Source: Hormiphora californensis
Taxonomy: Eukaryota > Ctenophora > Tentaculata > Cydippida > Pleurobrachiidae
Reading direction: 5' to 3'
Assembly: GCA_020137815.1 (NCBI GenBank)
Contig: CM035357.1
Span: 3,244,528-3,308,527, forward strand
Length of the DNA: 64,000 bases
The translations under genes and the position numbers were made by a program. Below, in pieces: positions 26,088 to 43,790 of the stretch (its first letter is position 1; each line of letters starts with the position of its first letter). The notes below the pieces were generated by a model that was given only the letters and a program-made list of their open reading frames with translations, made no database searches and had not been told where the DNA came from.

Positions 26088-26677
26088 TTTTTTTATCGAG
26101 AAAAATTTAGAATGAGTAAATATATAAATAAATTGTTATAGAGCACACACTACTCAATCTAGGGCAGCCAACACAGGATTAACCCGCTCTTACAGGCTGC
26201 CCCAACGTCAGTTAAAAGTCACTTTGCATCTAATCCCTCCCAGTCACTGCATGCGGCTGCTGCTCAATATTCAATATCAGTAGGAGGAGTGCGGAGGAGA
26301 GTGCTGGAGACGGACCGCAGGAAACACCCTGTAGGATTTGGTCAAGTGCCCCTCAGAGAGAGAGAGAGGGGGGGGGGGGGTCACCGAGTGCTGTCAAAGT
26401 TACGTTGGTAGGGGGTTAAAGAGAAACGTCTTAATTTGCCTAGAAAAGCTAAGACAACTGTGACACTGGCGTATATGGTATGGAATTAGGTTCCAAAGTA
26501 TATGGGATCTATAGAAATAGCTATTGCGAAGTACACTAGAGGGAAATTCTATCGAACAAATAATGTAGGTAACGTCATTATAGTTAGTAATATCATAATT
26601 GCTACGTGTCAAACGGTTAAAGTCACTAGGTTTAGCGATAGAGAGATGGGGGTAGCTCAAGATAAACTAGACCATGG
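26088..26677 (-). mobile_element. 5'-truncated non-LTR retrotransposon tail (copy 1)
   Basis: The minus strand encodes at 26400-26660 a stretch with R(T)RSNYDI, RSHILWNLIPYHIRQC and SFSRQIKTFLFN. This is the pattern of the C-terminal end of CR1/Jockey-type LINE reverse-transcriptase ORFs (R..Y...SF..R....WN.LP..IR). The plus-strand start TTTTTTTATCGAG would be the 3' end of the element. It sits inside the satellite array. Confidence 0.7.
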
Positions 26678-27673
26678 ATAGAGATGGAGTAAATGGGAGG
26701 TAGGGAAGCTGAGAGATGGAGTAAATGGGAGGTAGGGAAGCTGAGAGATGGAGTAAATGGGAGGTAGGTAAGCTGAGAGATGGAGTAAATGGGAGGTAGG
26801 GTATCTGAAAGATGGAGTAAATGGCAGGTAGGGAAGCTGAGATATGGAGTAAATGGGAGGTAGGTAAGCTGAGAGATGGAGTAAATGGGAGGTAGGGAAG
26901 CTGAGAGATGGAGTAAATGGGAGGTAGGGTAGCTGAGAGATGGAGTAAATGGGAGGTAGGGTAGCTGAGAGATGGAGTAGATGAGGAGTAGGGTAGCGGA
27001 GAGATGGACTAGATTAGGGGTAGGGTAGCTGAAAGATGGAGTTGATGAGGGCTAGGGAAGCATAGAGATGGAAACGATTATGGATAGGGATTCCCTACCC
27101 CTAATCGTTTCCATCTCTATGCTTCCCTAATAGGGAAGCTGAGAGATGGAGTAGATGAGGAGTAGGGTAGCTGAGAGATGGACTAGATAAGGGGTAGGGT
27201 AGCTGAAAGATGGAGTAGATGAGGGGTAGGGTAGCTGAGAGATGGAGTAAATGGGAGGCAGGGATGGAGTAAATGGGAGGTAGGGAAGCTGAGGGATGGA
27301 GTAAATGGGAGGTAGGGAAGCTGAGAGATGGAGTAAATGGGTGGTAGGGTATCTGAGAGATGGAGTAAATGGGAGGTAGGGAAGCTGAGAGATGGAGTAA
27401 ATGGGAGGTAGGGAAGCTGAGAGATTGAGTAAATGGGAGGTAGGTAAGCTGAGAGATGGAGTCAATGGGAGGTAGGGTATCTGAAAGATGGAGTAAATGG
27501 CAGGTAGGGAAGCTGAGATATGGAGTAAATGGGAGGTAGGTAAGCTGAGAGATGGAGTAAATGGGAGGTAGGGAAGCTGAGAGATGGAGTAAATGGGAGG
27601 TAGGGAAGCTGAGAGATGGAGTAAATGGGAGGTAGGGTAGCTGATAGATGGAGTGAATGGGAGGTTGGGTAGC

Positions 27674-28268
27674 TTTTTTTATCGAGAAAAATTTAGAATG
27701 AGTAAATATATAAATAAATTGTTATAGAGCACACACTACTCAATCTAGGGCAGCCAACACAGGATTAACCCGCTCTTACAGGCTGCCCCAACGTCAGTTA
27801 AAAGTCACTTTGCATCTAATCCTTCCCAGTCACTGCATGCGGCTGCTGCTCAATATTCAATATCAGTAGGAGGAGTGCGGAGGAGAGTGCTGGAGACGGA
27901 CCGCAGGAAACACCCTGTAGGATTGGTCAAGTGCCCCTCAGAGAGAGAGAGAGGGGGGGGGGGGGGGGGTCACCGAGTGCTGTCAAAGTTACGTTGGTAG
28001 GGGGTTAAAGAGAAACGTCTTAATTTGCCTAGAAAAGCTAAGACAACTGTGACACTGGCGTATATGGTATGGAATTAGGTTCCAAAGTATATGGGATCTA
28101 TAGAAATAGCTATTGCGAAGTACACTAGAGGGAAAATTCTATCGAACAAATAATGTAGGTAACGTCATTATAGTTAGTAATATCATAATTGCTACGTGTC
28201 AAACGGTTAAAGGTCACTAGGTTTAGCGATAGAGAGATGGGGGTAGCTCAAGATAAACTAGACCATGG
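27674..28268 (-). mobile_element. Non-LTR retrotransposon tail (copy 2, duplicated with the satellite)
   Basis: Nearly identical to 26088-26677 with a few indels, and in the same satellite context. It therefore arose by duplication of the 1,586-bp block, not by a second insertion. Confidence 0.75.
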
Positions 28269-28886
28269 ATAGAGATGGAGTAAATGGGAGGTAGGGAAGC
28301 TGAGAGATGGAGTAAATGGGAGGGTAGGGAAGCTGAGAGATGGAGTAAATGGGAGGTAGGTAAGCTGAGAGATGGAGTAAATGGGAGGTAGGGTATCTGA
28401 AAGATGGAGTAAATGGCAGGTAGGGAAGCTGAGATATGGAGTAAATGGGAGGGTAGGTAAGCTGAGAGATGGAGTAAATGGGAGGTAGGGAAGCTGAGAG
28501 ATGGAGTAAATGGGAGGTAGGGTAGCTGAGAGATGGAGTAGATGAGGAGTAGGGTAGCGGAGAGATGGACTAGATTAGGGGTAGGGTAGCTGAAAGATGG
28601 AGTTGATGAGGGCTAGGGAAGCATAGGGATGGAAACGATTATGGATAGGGATTCCCTACCCCTAATCGTTTCCATCTCTATGCTTCCCTAATAGGGAAGC
28701 TGAGAGATGGAGTAGATGAGGATAGGGTAGCTGAGAGATGGACTAGATAAGGGGTAGGGTAGCTGAAAGATGGAGTATGATGAGGGGTAGGGTAGCTGAA
28801 AGATGGAGTAGATGAGGGGTAGGGTAGCTGAGAGATCGAGTTGATGAGGGGGTAGATAGATCAAAAATATTTGATTCGCCGACCCT

Positions 28887-30223
28887 CTCTCTATTTTTTC
28901 CCTTGAGAACAGAGAGAGAAAGATTAGGGGCAATACACACTGTCAGAGGTAGTGAACAGTAAAAGAGACAATGAGAGAGAGAAACGAATGGAATGTGATT
29001 CTTGAGAGAGATAACATTGAAACGTGTTTCAGACATGTTTCCCCTTTCTTTTGTTGACAGAACTGTGTGTTTACACACATTTTGAATACTTAGAATTTTA
29101 CACGCATGTTATTCAAATGAAGAGAAACGCGTGAAAAAGGGAACTGGTCTGTCAAACTGCGAGTAAATTCTTCAAACGACTGATAATACAGCTATCGGGG
29201 TTCATAAGAGATTGACATTGAGAGTGAGAGCTTAGATGGACAATGGAGATACATACTTTCGAGTATGTTTTGAGGAAAAAATGTTTGGAGAAATAAAAAT
29301 AGCTAGATGCCATGACTATTATAATACATAGACACTGTGTTATTAAAGCTTTGCCACATAGCTTAGAGACTCTCCAAGCTCTGCGGCATAGCTTTAACAA
29401 CTTTACAATAGAGAGCACTTGTCACTTATGCCTTGACTTGCCAGAGAGATAATCTTTATAATGGCCATGTTTTTGCTAGTGCTGTAATACAATGGAACAC
29501 ACAGATTATTATTACGAGGCACCAGGGAAGAGAGAGGAGAGAGACTAGGGCTATTGAAAGGGGGAGAGAGAGTGAGTCAGTTGTAGATAATCGGATAGCT
29601 GTTTATAAGCCTCATTTTGTTTATTAGAGAGAAAGCTAAAGAGAAGGAAAGAATGAACTCTTGTTAAGAGTTTGCCCTAAGCTTGACCTTCCACAACTGT
29701 TTCGTCACAAGCTGACCCTGGGGGATCCAGCCCCGGGTGGAAGAGGAACTGATCTTTTCCAAACTTATATGTACTTTTCTGAGGTTTACCTACATAATAT
29801 CAAAAACGCGGGCAACACCACCAGTTGGCATGCACTGCAGACCCCTAGTGTGCGTGGTTTCCCACGGCTTTAGGGTTACGCTCCAGTTGCAGATTGGAGG
29901 TGCGCCAGTTTCTGGCGCAGCCTCCAATCTGCAACTGGCGCAAGTGGGAGAGTCCCTGTGCGCGCGAAAATCTTCGTGAACTAGCAGGGTTTTTCGGATG
30001 TGATTTGCATCTAGAGTGGCGCGCGTGGCAGTGTCAGCAGTTGTCAGCAGGGGCCTGCACCATTGTAACTAACTTCGGTCGCAAAATCTCTAACTGGACC
30101 CTTAGAGTTGGGGACTGCAGCGTAGGCCAACACCACCAGCCACCTCCTGTCGGATATTTCTTACATTCCTAACGGTTACAGAGTGTACACAGTGCTCACC
30201 ATAACATATTATAATATTTTAGC
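28887..30223. other. Spacer upstream of SUZ12
   Basis: No recognised coding sequence. Both strands carry open frames of 60-110 codons without family resemblance. A near-perfect hairpin is at 29883-29938. The interval just before SUZ12 ATG 30224 is presumably its promoter; I could not define elements. Confidence 0.5.
29883..29938. other. Long hairpin (inverted repeat, 3-nt loop)
   Basis: Arms of about 26-27 nt (CCAGTTGCAGATTGGAGG... against its inverse) pair with a single one-base bulge around a TTT loop. It lies 290 bp upstream of the SUZ12 start. Confidence 0.8.
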
Positions 30224-38384
<8,161 letters not shown>

Positions 38385-38695
38385 CCCACAGAGTGTTCAA
38401 AGCCGTATCCTTATTGAGTCACATAAATGGGGGAACTGTCAACGATGATCAACCATGTACTCAAATATTCCTCCTCTATGAACGGCACATCCATAGATTC
38501 AATTGTTATGTTTTAACTTGTGAGAGAGAGGCTCGAGCAAGGCAATTGTGTGAGTGGGGGAATATACTTTGGAGTGGGAGTACTTTTAGGTTAAATATTA
38601 GGTCAATTGCATCGTGTTCACATGTGAGAGAACAAAATTCTAATTTATTCTGATACCAGATTGTGGTACGATTATTTATTTTATTGATATATTGT
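38385..38695. other. SUZ12 3' flank
   Basis: Open frames on both strands without recognisable family. Probably 3' UTR then intergenic sequence. Confidence 0.4.
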
Positions 38696-39701
38696 GGGGG
38701 GGGGGGGCCAACGAATTTTTTATATATTTCCTTAATTTTGGAATTTTTTATATATATATAAAAATATATAAAAATATATAAAAATATATAAAAATATATA
38801 AAGTTATATAAATAATATATAAAAATATATAAAAATATATAAAAATATATAAAATAAACCCTTTTTTCACCCCTTTTACTTTCAAAAAAGGGGATTATTT
38901 CCATCTATTGTTCACTTGAATATGTTTCATAGTGTTAATTTAAGTGTTTGAGAGGGTGATAGCTGTTTTACATAATTGAGAATGTGTTCAAAAGTGAATT
39001 ATGCACTGTCAAAAGTAGAACTGGTGAAGAGAGGTTCCGGCCTAATAATATCTACCAGTTTTGGTGTGATTTCAATCATTTTTTGTATGTTGATCCGTGC
39101 AGATGTACTAGAACTGGTGAAGAGAGGTTGGGATCGCGAAACTAAAAAAACAAATCATTTTTGACGTCATTTTGACGTCATGACGTTATTGACGCGACGT
39201 CACGATGTTACAAACGTCACATTGATGACGGAAAATCATCAGGATTATCTAGATGAAGATGCTGACCAAGTTTGAGATCAATTGAATGATATTTGATCCC
39301 GCTATGGCGAAAAACAGCTTTCTGTTTTCACACTTTCGGCACAATTTTTTATATATTTTTATATATTTTTTATATATTTTTATATATTTTTATATATTCA
39401 TATGTATTTTTATATATTTTTATATATTTTATATACAGTCGGACCCCGATTTAACGGCACCCTCGGGGGAAAGGATTTTGTCCGTTAAATCGGGGTGTCC
39501 GCTAAATCGGGGTCAAATAATGTTAATTTCCCATATCGGGGGAAGATTATGCTGCCGTTAAATCGGGGTGCCGCTAAATCGGGGGCCGTTAAATCGGGGT
39601 CCGACTGTATATATAAAAAATTATGTTTTTTTTTTCAAAAAAAAGGTATATAAAATATATAAAAATATATAAAAAATGAGCGTTGGCCCCCCCCCCCCCC
39701 C
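38696..39701. mobile_element. Poly-G-terminated MITE, 1,006 bp, with a nested pogo-like MITE
   Basis: It starts with a G-run then GGCCAACGAATTTTTTATAT and ends with the near-inverse then a C-run. The 8-bp target duplication TATATTGT is at 38688-38695 and 39702-39709. The interior has TATATAAAAA repeats and carries the smaller MITE at 39436-39607. Confidence 0.85.
39436..39607. mobile_element. pogo/Tigger-like MITE, 172 bp
   Basis: A perfect 22-bp TIR begins CAGTCGGACCCCGATTTAAC, with TA at both flanks. The interior repeats CCGTTAAATCGGGG and CCGCTAAATCGGGG. Relics of the same end occur at about 20023-20060 and 23000-23040. Confidence 0.85.
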
Positions 39702-39769
39702 TATATTGTACTCGATATATTTTAGTTTTACCGAAAAGAGAAAGAGAGTTTTGATTTTACGAAGTTACC

Positions 39770-39995
39770 TAAAGTCGGATTTTTTGAAACTGTCACCCCC
39801 CTGATATAACAAAATTTGCCATATCTCCGGTTCCTGATAAGATAGAGACTTGAAATTTGGAGGTTCGGAAGAACTTAGCAAGATCTTCGTAACCTCCAAA
39901 TTTCAAGTCTCTATCTTGTCAGGAACCGGATTTATGTTCATTTACGAAATTTGAAAATACCCAGGGGGGTGACAGTTTCAAAAAATCCGACTTTA
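39770..39995. mobile_element. Foldback element
   Basis: The outer arms TAAAGTCGGATTTTTTGAAA.. and their inverse, and the inner arms ATCTCCGGTTCCTGATAAGA.. and their inverse, form a nested near-perfect palindrome of about 226 bp. Confidence 0.8.
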
Positions 39996-40531
39996 CTGCA
40001 AGTGGCGCTCAGCTCGCCTGTCCTTTAGAATATCATAATTCCTAGCGACTCCTGTGTCATGTGTGATGCCCTCTCGCGAAAGAATTGTGTCATTCCTTGT
40101 ATTGAAAAGTGGGACATAAGTTTCAAGTACCCCTGCCGCGAACGCCACACGCGTTTCTTGTAGGATGTTTACTCGGCCGCGCGAAGAATTGGAGGGCGGT
40201 AAACCCAGATCTGGTGCGCGCGAAATCGAGAGGCAATCCTCCGCTGGCAAGCGCAAAGGTTATCATATTTGCTCGAAAATTATGCCGATAGGCCCGATGA
40301 AAACATTTAAAATGCCAGTTTGGATGTTAAGCGTATTTATGGGTTGCACAGTTGACGAGATCAGGGTCAAGTTTAGAAACTGAGAGAGAACGTGCAGTCA
40401 CGCGCAAAATTAAACTAGAATCCATGCCGTGCGTGCGCGTGCACCTTTTTTGCTTGGAGAAAATCCCAGCTCGAATCTGCTGACACAACTTTTCGAAACG
40501 TTTTTTCCATCCAAACGCCCCATCCTACCTG

Positions 40532-40857
40532 AAGGTGCCCATCTCCAACCTGTATAAACAGCACCAAAACCAAAAGAAGCTGGCCTATATGCGAAGGGTA
40601 CAAGAAGTGGAGCAGGGTTCCTTCACGCCCCTTGTATTCTCCACATCGGGAGGTTTTGCGGTAGAGGTTGGGAAGGTGTTGGAAAAAGCGGCCAGGAGGA
40701 TTTGCGACAAGCACAAGGAGAGTTACGCTGAAACCATGTCCTTCATCCGAGAAAAGACACGATTCAGTTTGTTAAGATCAACTCTTGTTGCGCTTCGGGG
40801 AACCAAGAGAAGGGTTGTCCCAGTCAGTGTGGAAGATGTAGACTTTCGAGACAAGTG
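40532..40857 (+). pseudogene. Retroelement polyprotein tail (degenerate)
   Basis: The + frame reads ISNLYKQHQNQKKLAYMRR.. then QEVEQGSFTPLVFSTSGG.. then FSLLRSTLVALRGTKRR. The FTPLVFSTSGG motif followed by ..LLRS....RG.R is typical of the C-terminal tail of reverse transcriptases in invertebrate genomes. Upstream sequence is out of frame, so this is a fragment. It lies 0.6 kb upstream of the ABCB10-like gene. Confidence 0.6.
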
Positions 40858-41481
40858 AGCAGAGAGAGGGAGTATGAGAGTATGACGGTGTGTGGGTAAT
40901 TTATTATAATTTATTCTGGCTTTTTTTTTAACTTTTCGAAACGCACAAATTTTACGAAAAAAAAATCTGAAAGTTTCTAAAATTTCCGGAGGGGTAGGCA
41001 GTTCCTGTCCCCTCTCACGGGAGTTTCAACCCCTGACCCTGGCTGTCGCCCCAGGCCCCGGACGCACAGGGTTACGCTGGTCCCTGCTCCGTCCCTGAAA
41101 AATTCCTGGTCACCGATCGGGCGGCCTAAAATGAACACGAAGGAGTAATAACTGACCCATAACATCGATCAGATAATGCGATTTTTGGATTAATACTGAA
41201 CTCTAGTCTGTCTTGTTAATGTTCTGAACTTTTGGCTAGGTTTCGGTGCAGAGCCGGCGGCCATTCAAGTTCGAACTTCGACACGCTTTCAAGTTTAAAC
41301 TACAGTGGAATAGTTTTTCATTATTGTTTAAAGTATAGGATGATACACGAACCAGTAGAGCAAATTATGTAGTGTGGAAATTATCACCTTCCATGTTTTT
41401 GTTGATATCAGATTGTTGACATCAGATTGTTAAAACAAACTCCCCCTTTTTAAACAGGTTTGCTATGTCTGGACTTGATTG
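40858..41481. other. Upstream region of the ABCB10-like gene
   Basis: It contains a possible tRNA-like segment on the minus strand at about 41010-41100 (GGGGTTGAAACTCCC resembles a B box). A candidate 3' splice site, TTTTTAAACAG, ends at 41458 just upstream of the start codon and suggests a 5'-UTR intron. Confidence 0.35.
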
Positions 41482-43374
41482 ATGCTATACAAAGTTGCCT
41501 GTTCAGCGATCAAATCACATCATATTCATCGTTATACCTCTCTCACTCTCTCCTCTGTGAATGTGTCAACTACCGCCAGAATGAGAAACGATCAAAACTC
41601 CGCTGCTGCAATTATTAAACCTGAGCCCAAGAAACGGTCTCTAAAGCGGTTACTGTCCCTGCTTCTTCCTGAAAAGGCCAGCTGTATCGCTGCTGTTGGG
41701 CTGCTTGGTGTCAGCACTGGTGTAACGCTCTCTGTTCCCTTGTGTGTTCAGAAAACGGTGGATGCCATTTTCAAAACCGAAGAAACAAGTGGTATATTTC
41801 AAGGGGTGCCATTTGAGAATGTCTGTCTCATGTTCGCTGGGTTGTTTGCTGTTGGTGCGGTAGCTAATGCCGGACGGATCTGGTTTATTCAGTCAGCCAG
41901 TTGTAGGGTTGTGAAGGACCTCCGTCTAGACGTCTACAGCTCCCTTCTTCACCACGACATGACGTATTTCGATGCAACATCTTCTGGAGAACTGGTTAAC
42001 CGACTCAGTGCAGACTGCCAACTCGTCGGAGATGTCCTAACCCAAAATGTCAGCGATGTTCTCCGATCCTTTGGGCAATCGTTTGTTTCTATCGGACTGA
42101 TGATTTACGTGGCTCCAGATCTGGCATTAAGAGCGGCCGCCATTGTCCCCTCAATCATGATCGTTGCCCTCTGTGCGGGCAAGTTCGTCCGGAAAATCTC
42201 CAAATCTCTCCAGGATAACCTTGCTGCTGCGACTTCTCGAGCCGAGGAAGGATTTTCTGGAATCAAAGTCGTGAAGGCGTTCGGTGCTGTTGACCAGGAG
42301 ATAAGGTCCTACGAGGGGCGCTTGGGGAATATCCTAAGTCTGGGCTACAAATCAGCTGCTGTTAACTCCGTGTACTGGTCATTTCTGGGTGGATCAGGAA
42401 ACATGGCACTCCTAATTGTGCTGTATAGTGGGTACAAACTAAGCATGACGGGTGCCATATCACCTGGTACCCTCACTGCGTTCCTACTCTATACTGTGTA
42501 CAGTGGAATTGGGGTAGCAGGCCTGGGAAAGGCATACGGTTCACTCATGTCCGGGGCGGGTGCGGCTGATAGATTGTTTGAGATTGTCGATAGACAGGTC
42601 CATAAGCAGGCATCGCTACCAACAATCCCTGTAGAGAATTTCAGGGGTGATATTACTTTTAGTGACGTTGTATTTCGTTACCCATCCCGACAAGAGGAGT
42701 TGATTTTGAACGGGTTTTCAGAAGTTTTAGACAGACAGAAAACTACAGCTGTTGTGGGTAGCAGCGGTAGTGGAAAATCAACAATTTCCTGGCTTGTAAC
42801 CGCTCTTTATAACGCTGAGAATGGAACCATTAAAATTGGTGATTACAACATCAGAGATATCCCTGCGAATCAGCTAGCCGGTAGAGTTTCTATTGTCCCA
42901 CAGGAACCACCTCTGTTTACTGGGAGTATCTATGATAACATTGTGTTTGGATTAGACACGTACACTGATGAGCAAGTCCAACGAGCTGCCTCAATTGCTG
43001 ATGTCCTCTCCTTTACTGACAATTTCCCGGATGGTCTGGGGACTGAGGTTGGTGCCAAGGGTAAAGCTCTCTCAGGGGGTCAGAAGCAACGGATAGCAAT
43101 TGCACGTGCAATCGTTAGAAATCCAGACATTTTGATATTAGATGAAGCTACAAGTGCCCTTGATACGGCTACTGAGAGCAAAGTTATGGACGGTATTGGA
43201 AGTCACGTGAACTGTACCACAATTATAATAGCCCACAGATTATCAACCATTTTGAAGGCTGATAAAATTGTAGTTCTGCACAAGGGCAAGGTGAGGGAGG
43301 TTGGGGATTATGAGACCCTTGTTGCGTCCGGGGGCATGTTTAGTGATCTGGTAAAACTACAGGAAAGTGCCTAA
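41482..43374 (+). CDS. ABCB10: ABCB10-like mitochondrial half ABC transporter
   Basis: The family works in the inner mitochondrial membrane as a homodimeric exporter linked to haem biosynthesis and oxidative-stress protection. Uninterrupted frame of 630 aa from ATG 41482; a non-ATG extension was ignored. N-terminus about 1-50 is basic and Ser/Thr-rich, like a mitochondrial presequence. Residues about 60-350 form the six-helix ABC membrane domain, with FDATSSGELVNRLSAD, AEEGFSGIKVVKAFG and GAGAADRLFEI matching family landmarks. The nucleotide-binding domain has Walker A GSSGSGKST (426-434), Q-loop VPQEPPLF, signature LSGGQ (530-534), Walker B ILILDEATSALD (D554/E555) and switch His in IAHRLST (H585). 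All catalytic residues are present. It is intronless in the coding region and 417 bp upstream of PUM3 in the same direction. ABCB8 or other half transporters are less likely. Confidence 0.92.
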   Translation: MLYKVACSAIKSHHIHRYTSLTLSSVNVSTTARMRNDQNSAAAIIKPEPKKRSLKRLLSLLLPEKASCIAAVGLLGVSTGVTLSVPLCVQKTVDAIFKTEETSGIFQGVPFENVCLMFAGLFAVGAVANAGRIWFIQSASCRVVKDLRLDVYSSLLHHDMTYFDATSSGELVNRLSADCQLVGDVLTQNVSDVLRSFGQSFVSIGLMIYVAPDLALRAAAIVPSIMIVALCAGKFVRKISKSLQDNLAAATSRAEEGFSGIKVVKAFGAVDQEIRSYEGRLGNILSLGYKSAAVNSVYWSFLGGSGNMALLIVLYSGYKLSMTGAISPGTLTAFLLYTVYSGIGVAGLGKAYGSLMSGAGAADRLFEIVDRQVHKQASLPTIPVENFRGDITFSDVVFRYPSRQEELILNGFSEVLDRQKTTAVVGSSGSGKSTISWLVTALYNAENGTIKIGDYNIRDIPANQLAGRVSIVPQEPPLFTGSIYDNIVFGLDTYTDEQVQRAASIADVLSFTDNFPDGLGTEVGAKGKALSGGQKQRIAIARAIVRNPDILILDEATSALDTATESKVMDGIGSHVNCTTIIIAHRLSTILKADKIVVLHKGKVREVGDYETLVASGGMFSDLVKLQESA

Positions 43375-43596
43375 TATAAAAAGTGTGTTTGATACTTTGA
43401 TGTGTTTTGGTTTATTTTTTCGAGAAAAATATAGGTTGATATATAAAAATCATGATGTACGTGATGACGAATTTATTTTGGAGAAAGTTACGTTGTGTAT
43501 CTTTATTTTGAGTAACACTCTTTCTAAAAACTTGGTGCTTTTGATCTGCTTTTGTGTTCTGATTGTACCCATCCCCAAAGTTACCATTTTACCACT

Positions 43597-43701
<105 letters not shown>

Positions 43702-43790
43702 TTCTTTCTCTCTCTTTGCCACTCCCTACTCTACTCCTCACCCTTCTTATCTTTACTAATGATCGCTCCCATCTTTTCACAGGAACAGCC

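Larger units (their letters stand above)
23928..28886. repeat. ~5-kb inverted satellite block of a 32-bp unit
   Basis: The left arm (23928-25120) is a tandem array of a 32-bp unit, CTCCATCTCTCAGCTACCCT followed by ACCTCCCATTTA. From about 25135 the same unit runs in the opposite orientation to 28860. The outer ends also mirror each other (GAATCAAATATTT near 23940, AAATATTTGATTC near 28868). Small palindromes at about 24145-24235 are mirrored near 27040-27135 and 28600-28700. The right arm is longer because a 1,586-bp block (for example from 26085 to 27671) has been tandemly duplicated. The long open frames across it are repeat artefacts. Confidence 0.9.

Noticed and set aside
29894-30172. 92-codon frame upstream of SUZ12
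   Set aside because: It overlaps the hairpin at 29883-29938, has no recognisable domain, and does not splice in phase to SUZ12 exon 1.
38392-38653. 86-codon frame after the SUZ12 stop
   Set aside because: No family resemblance and no ATG in good context; more likely 3' UTR or intergenic.
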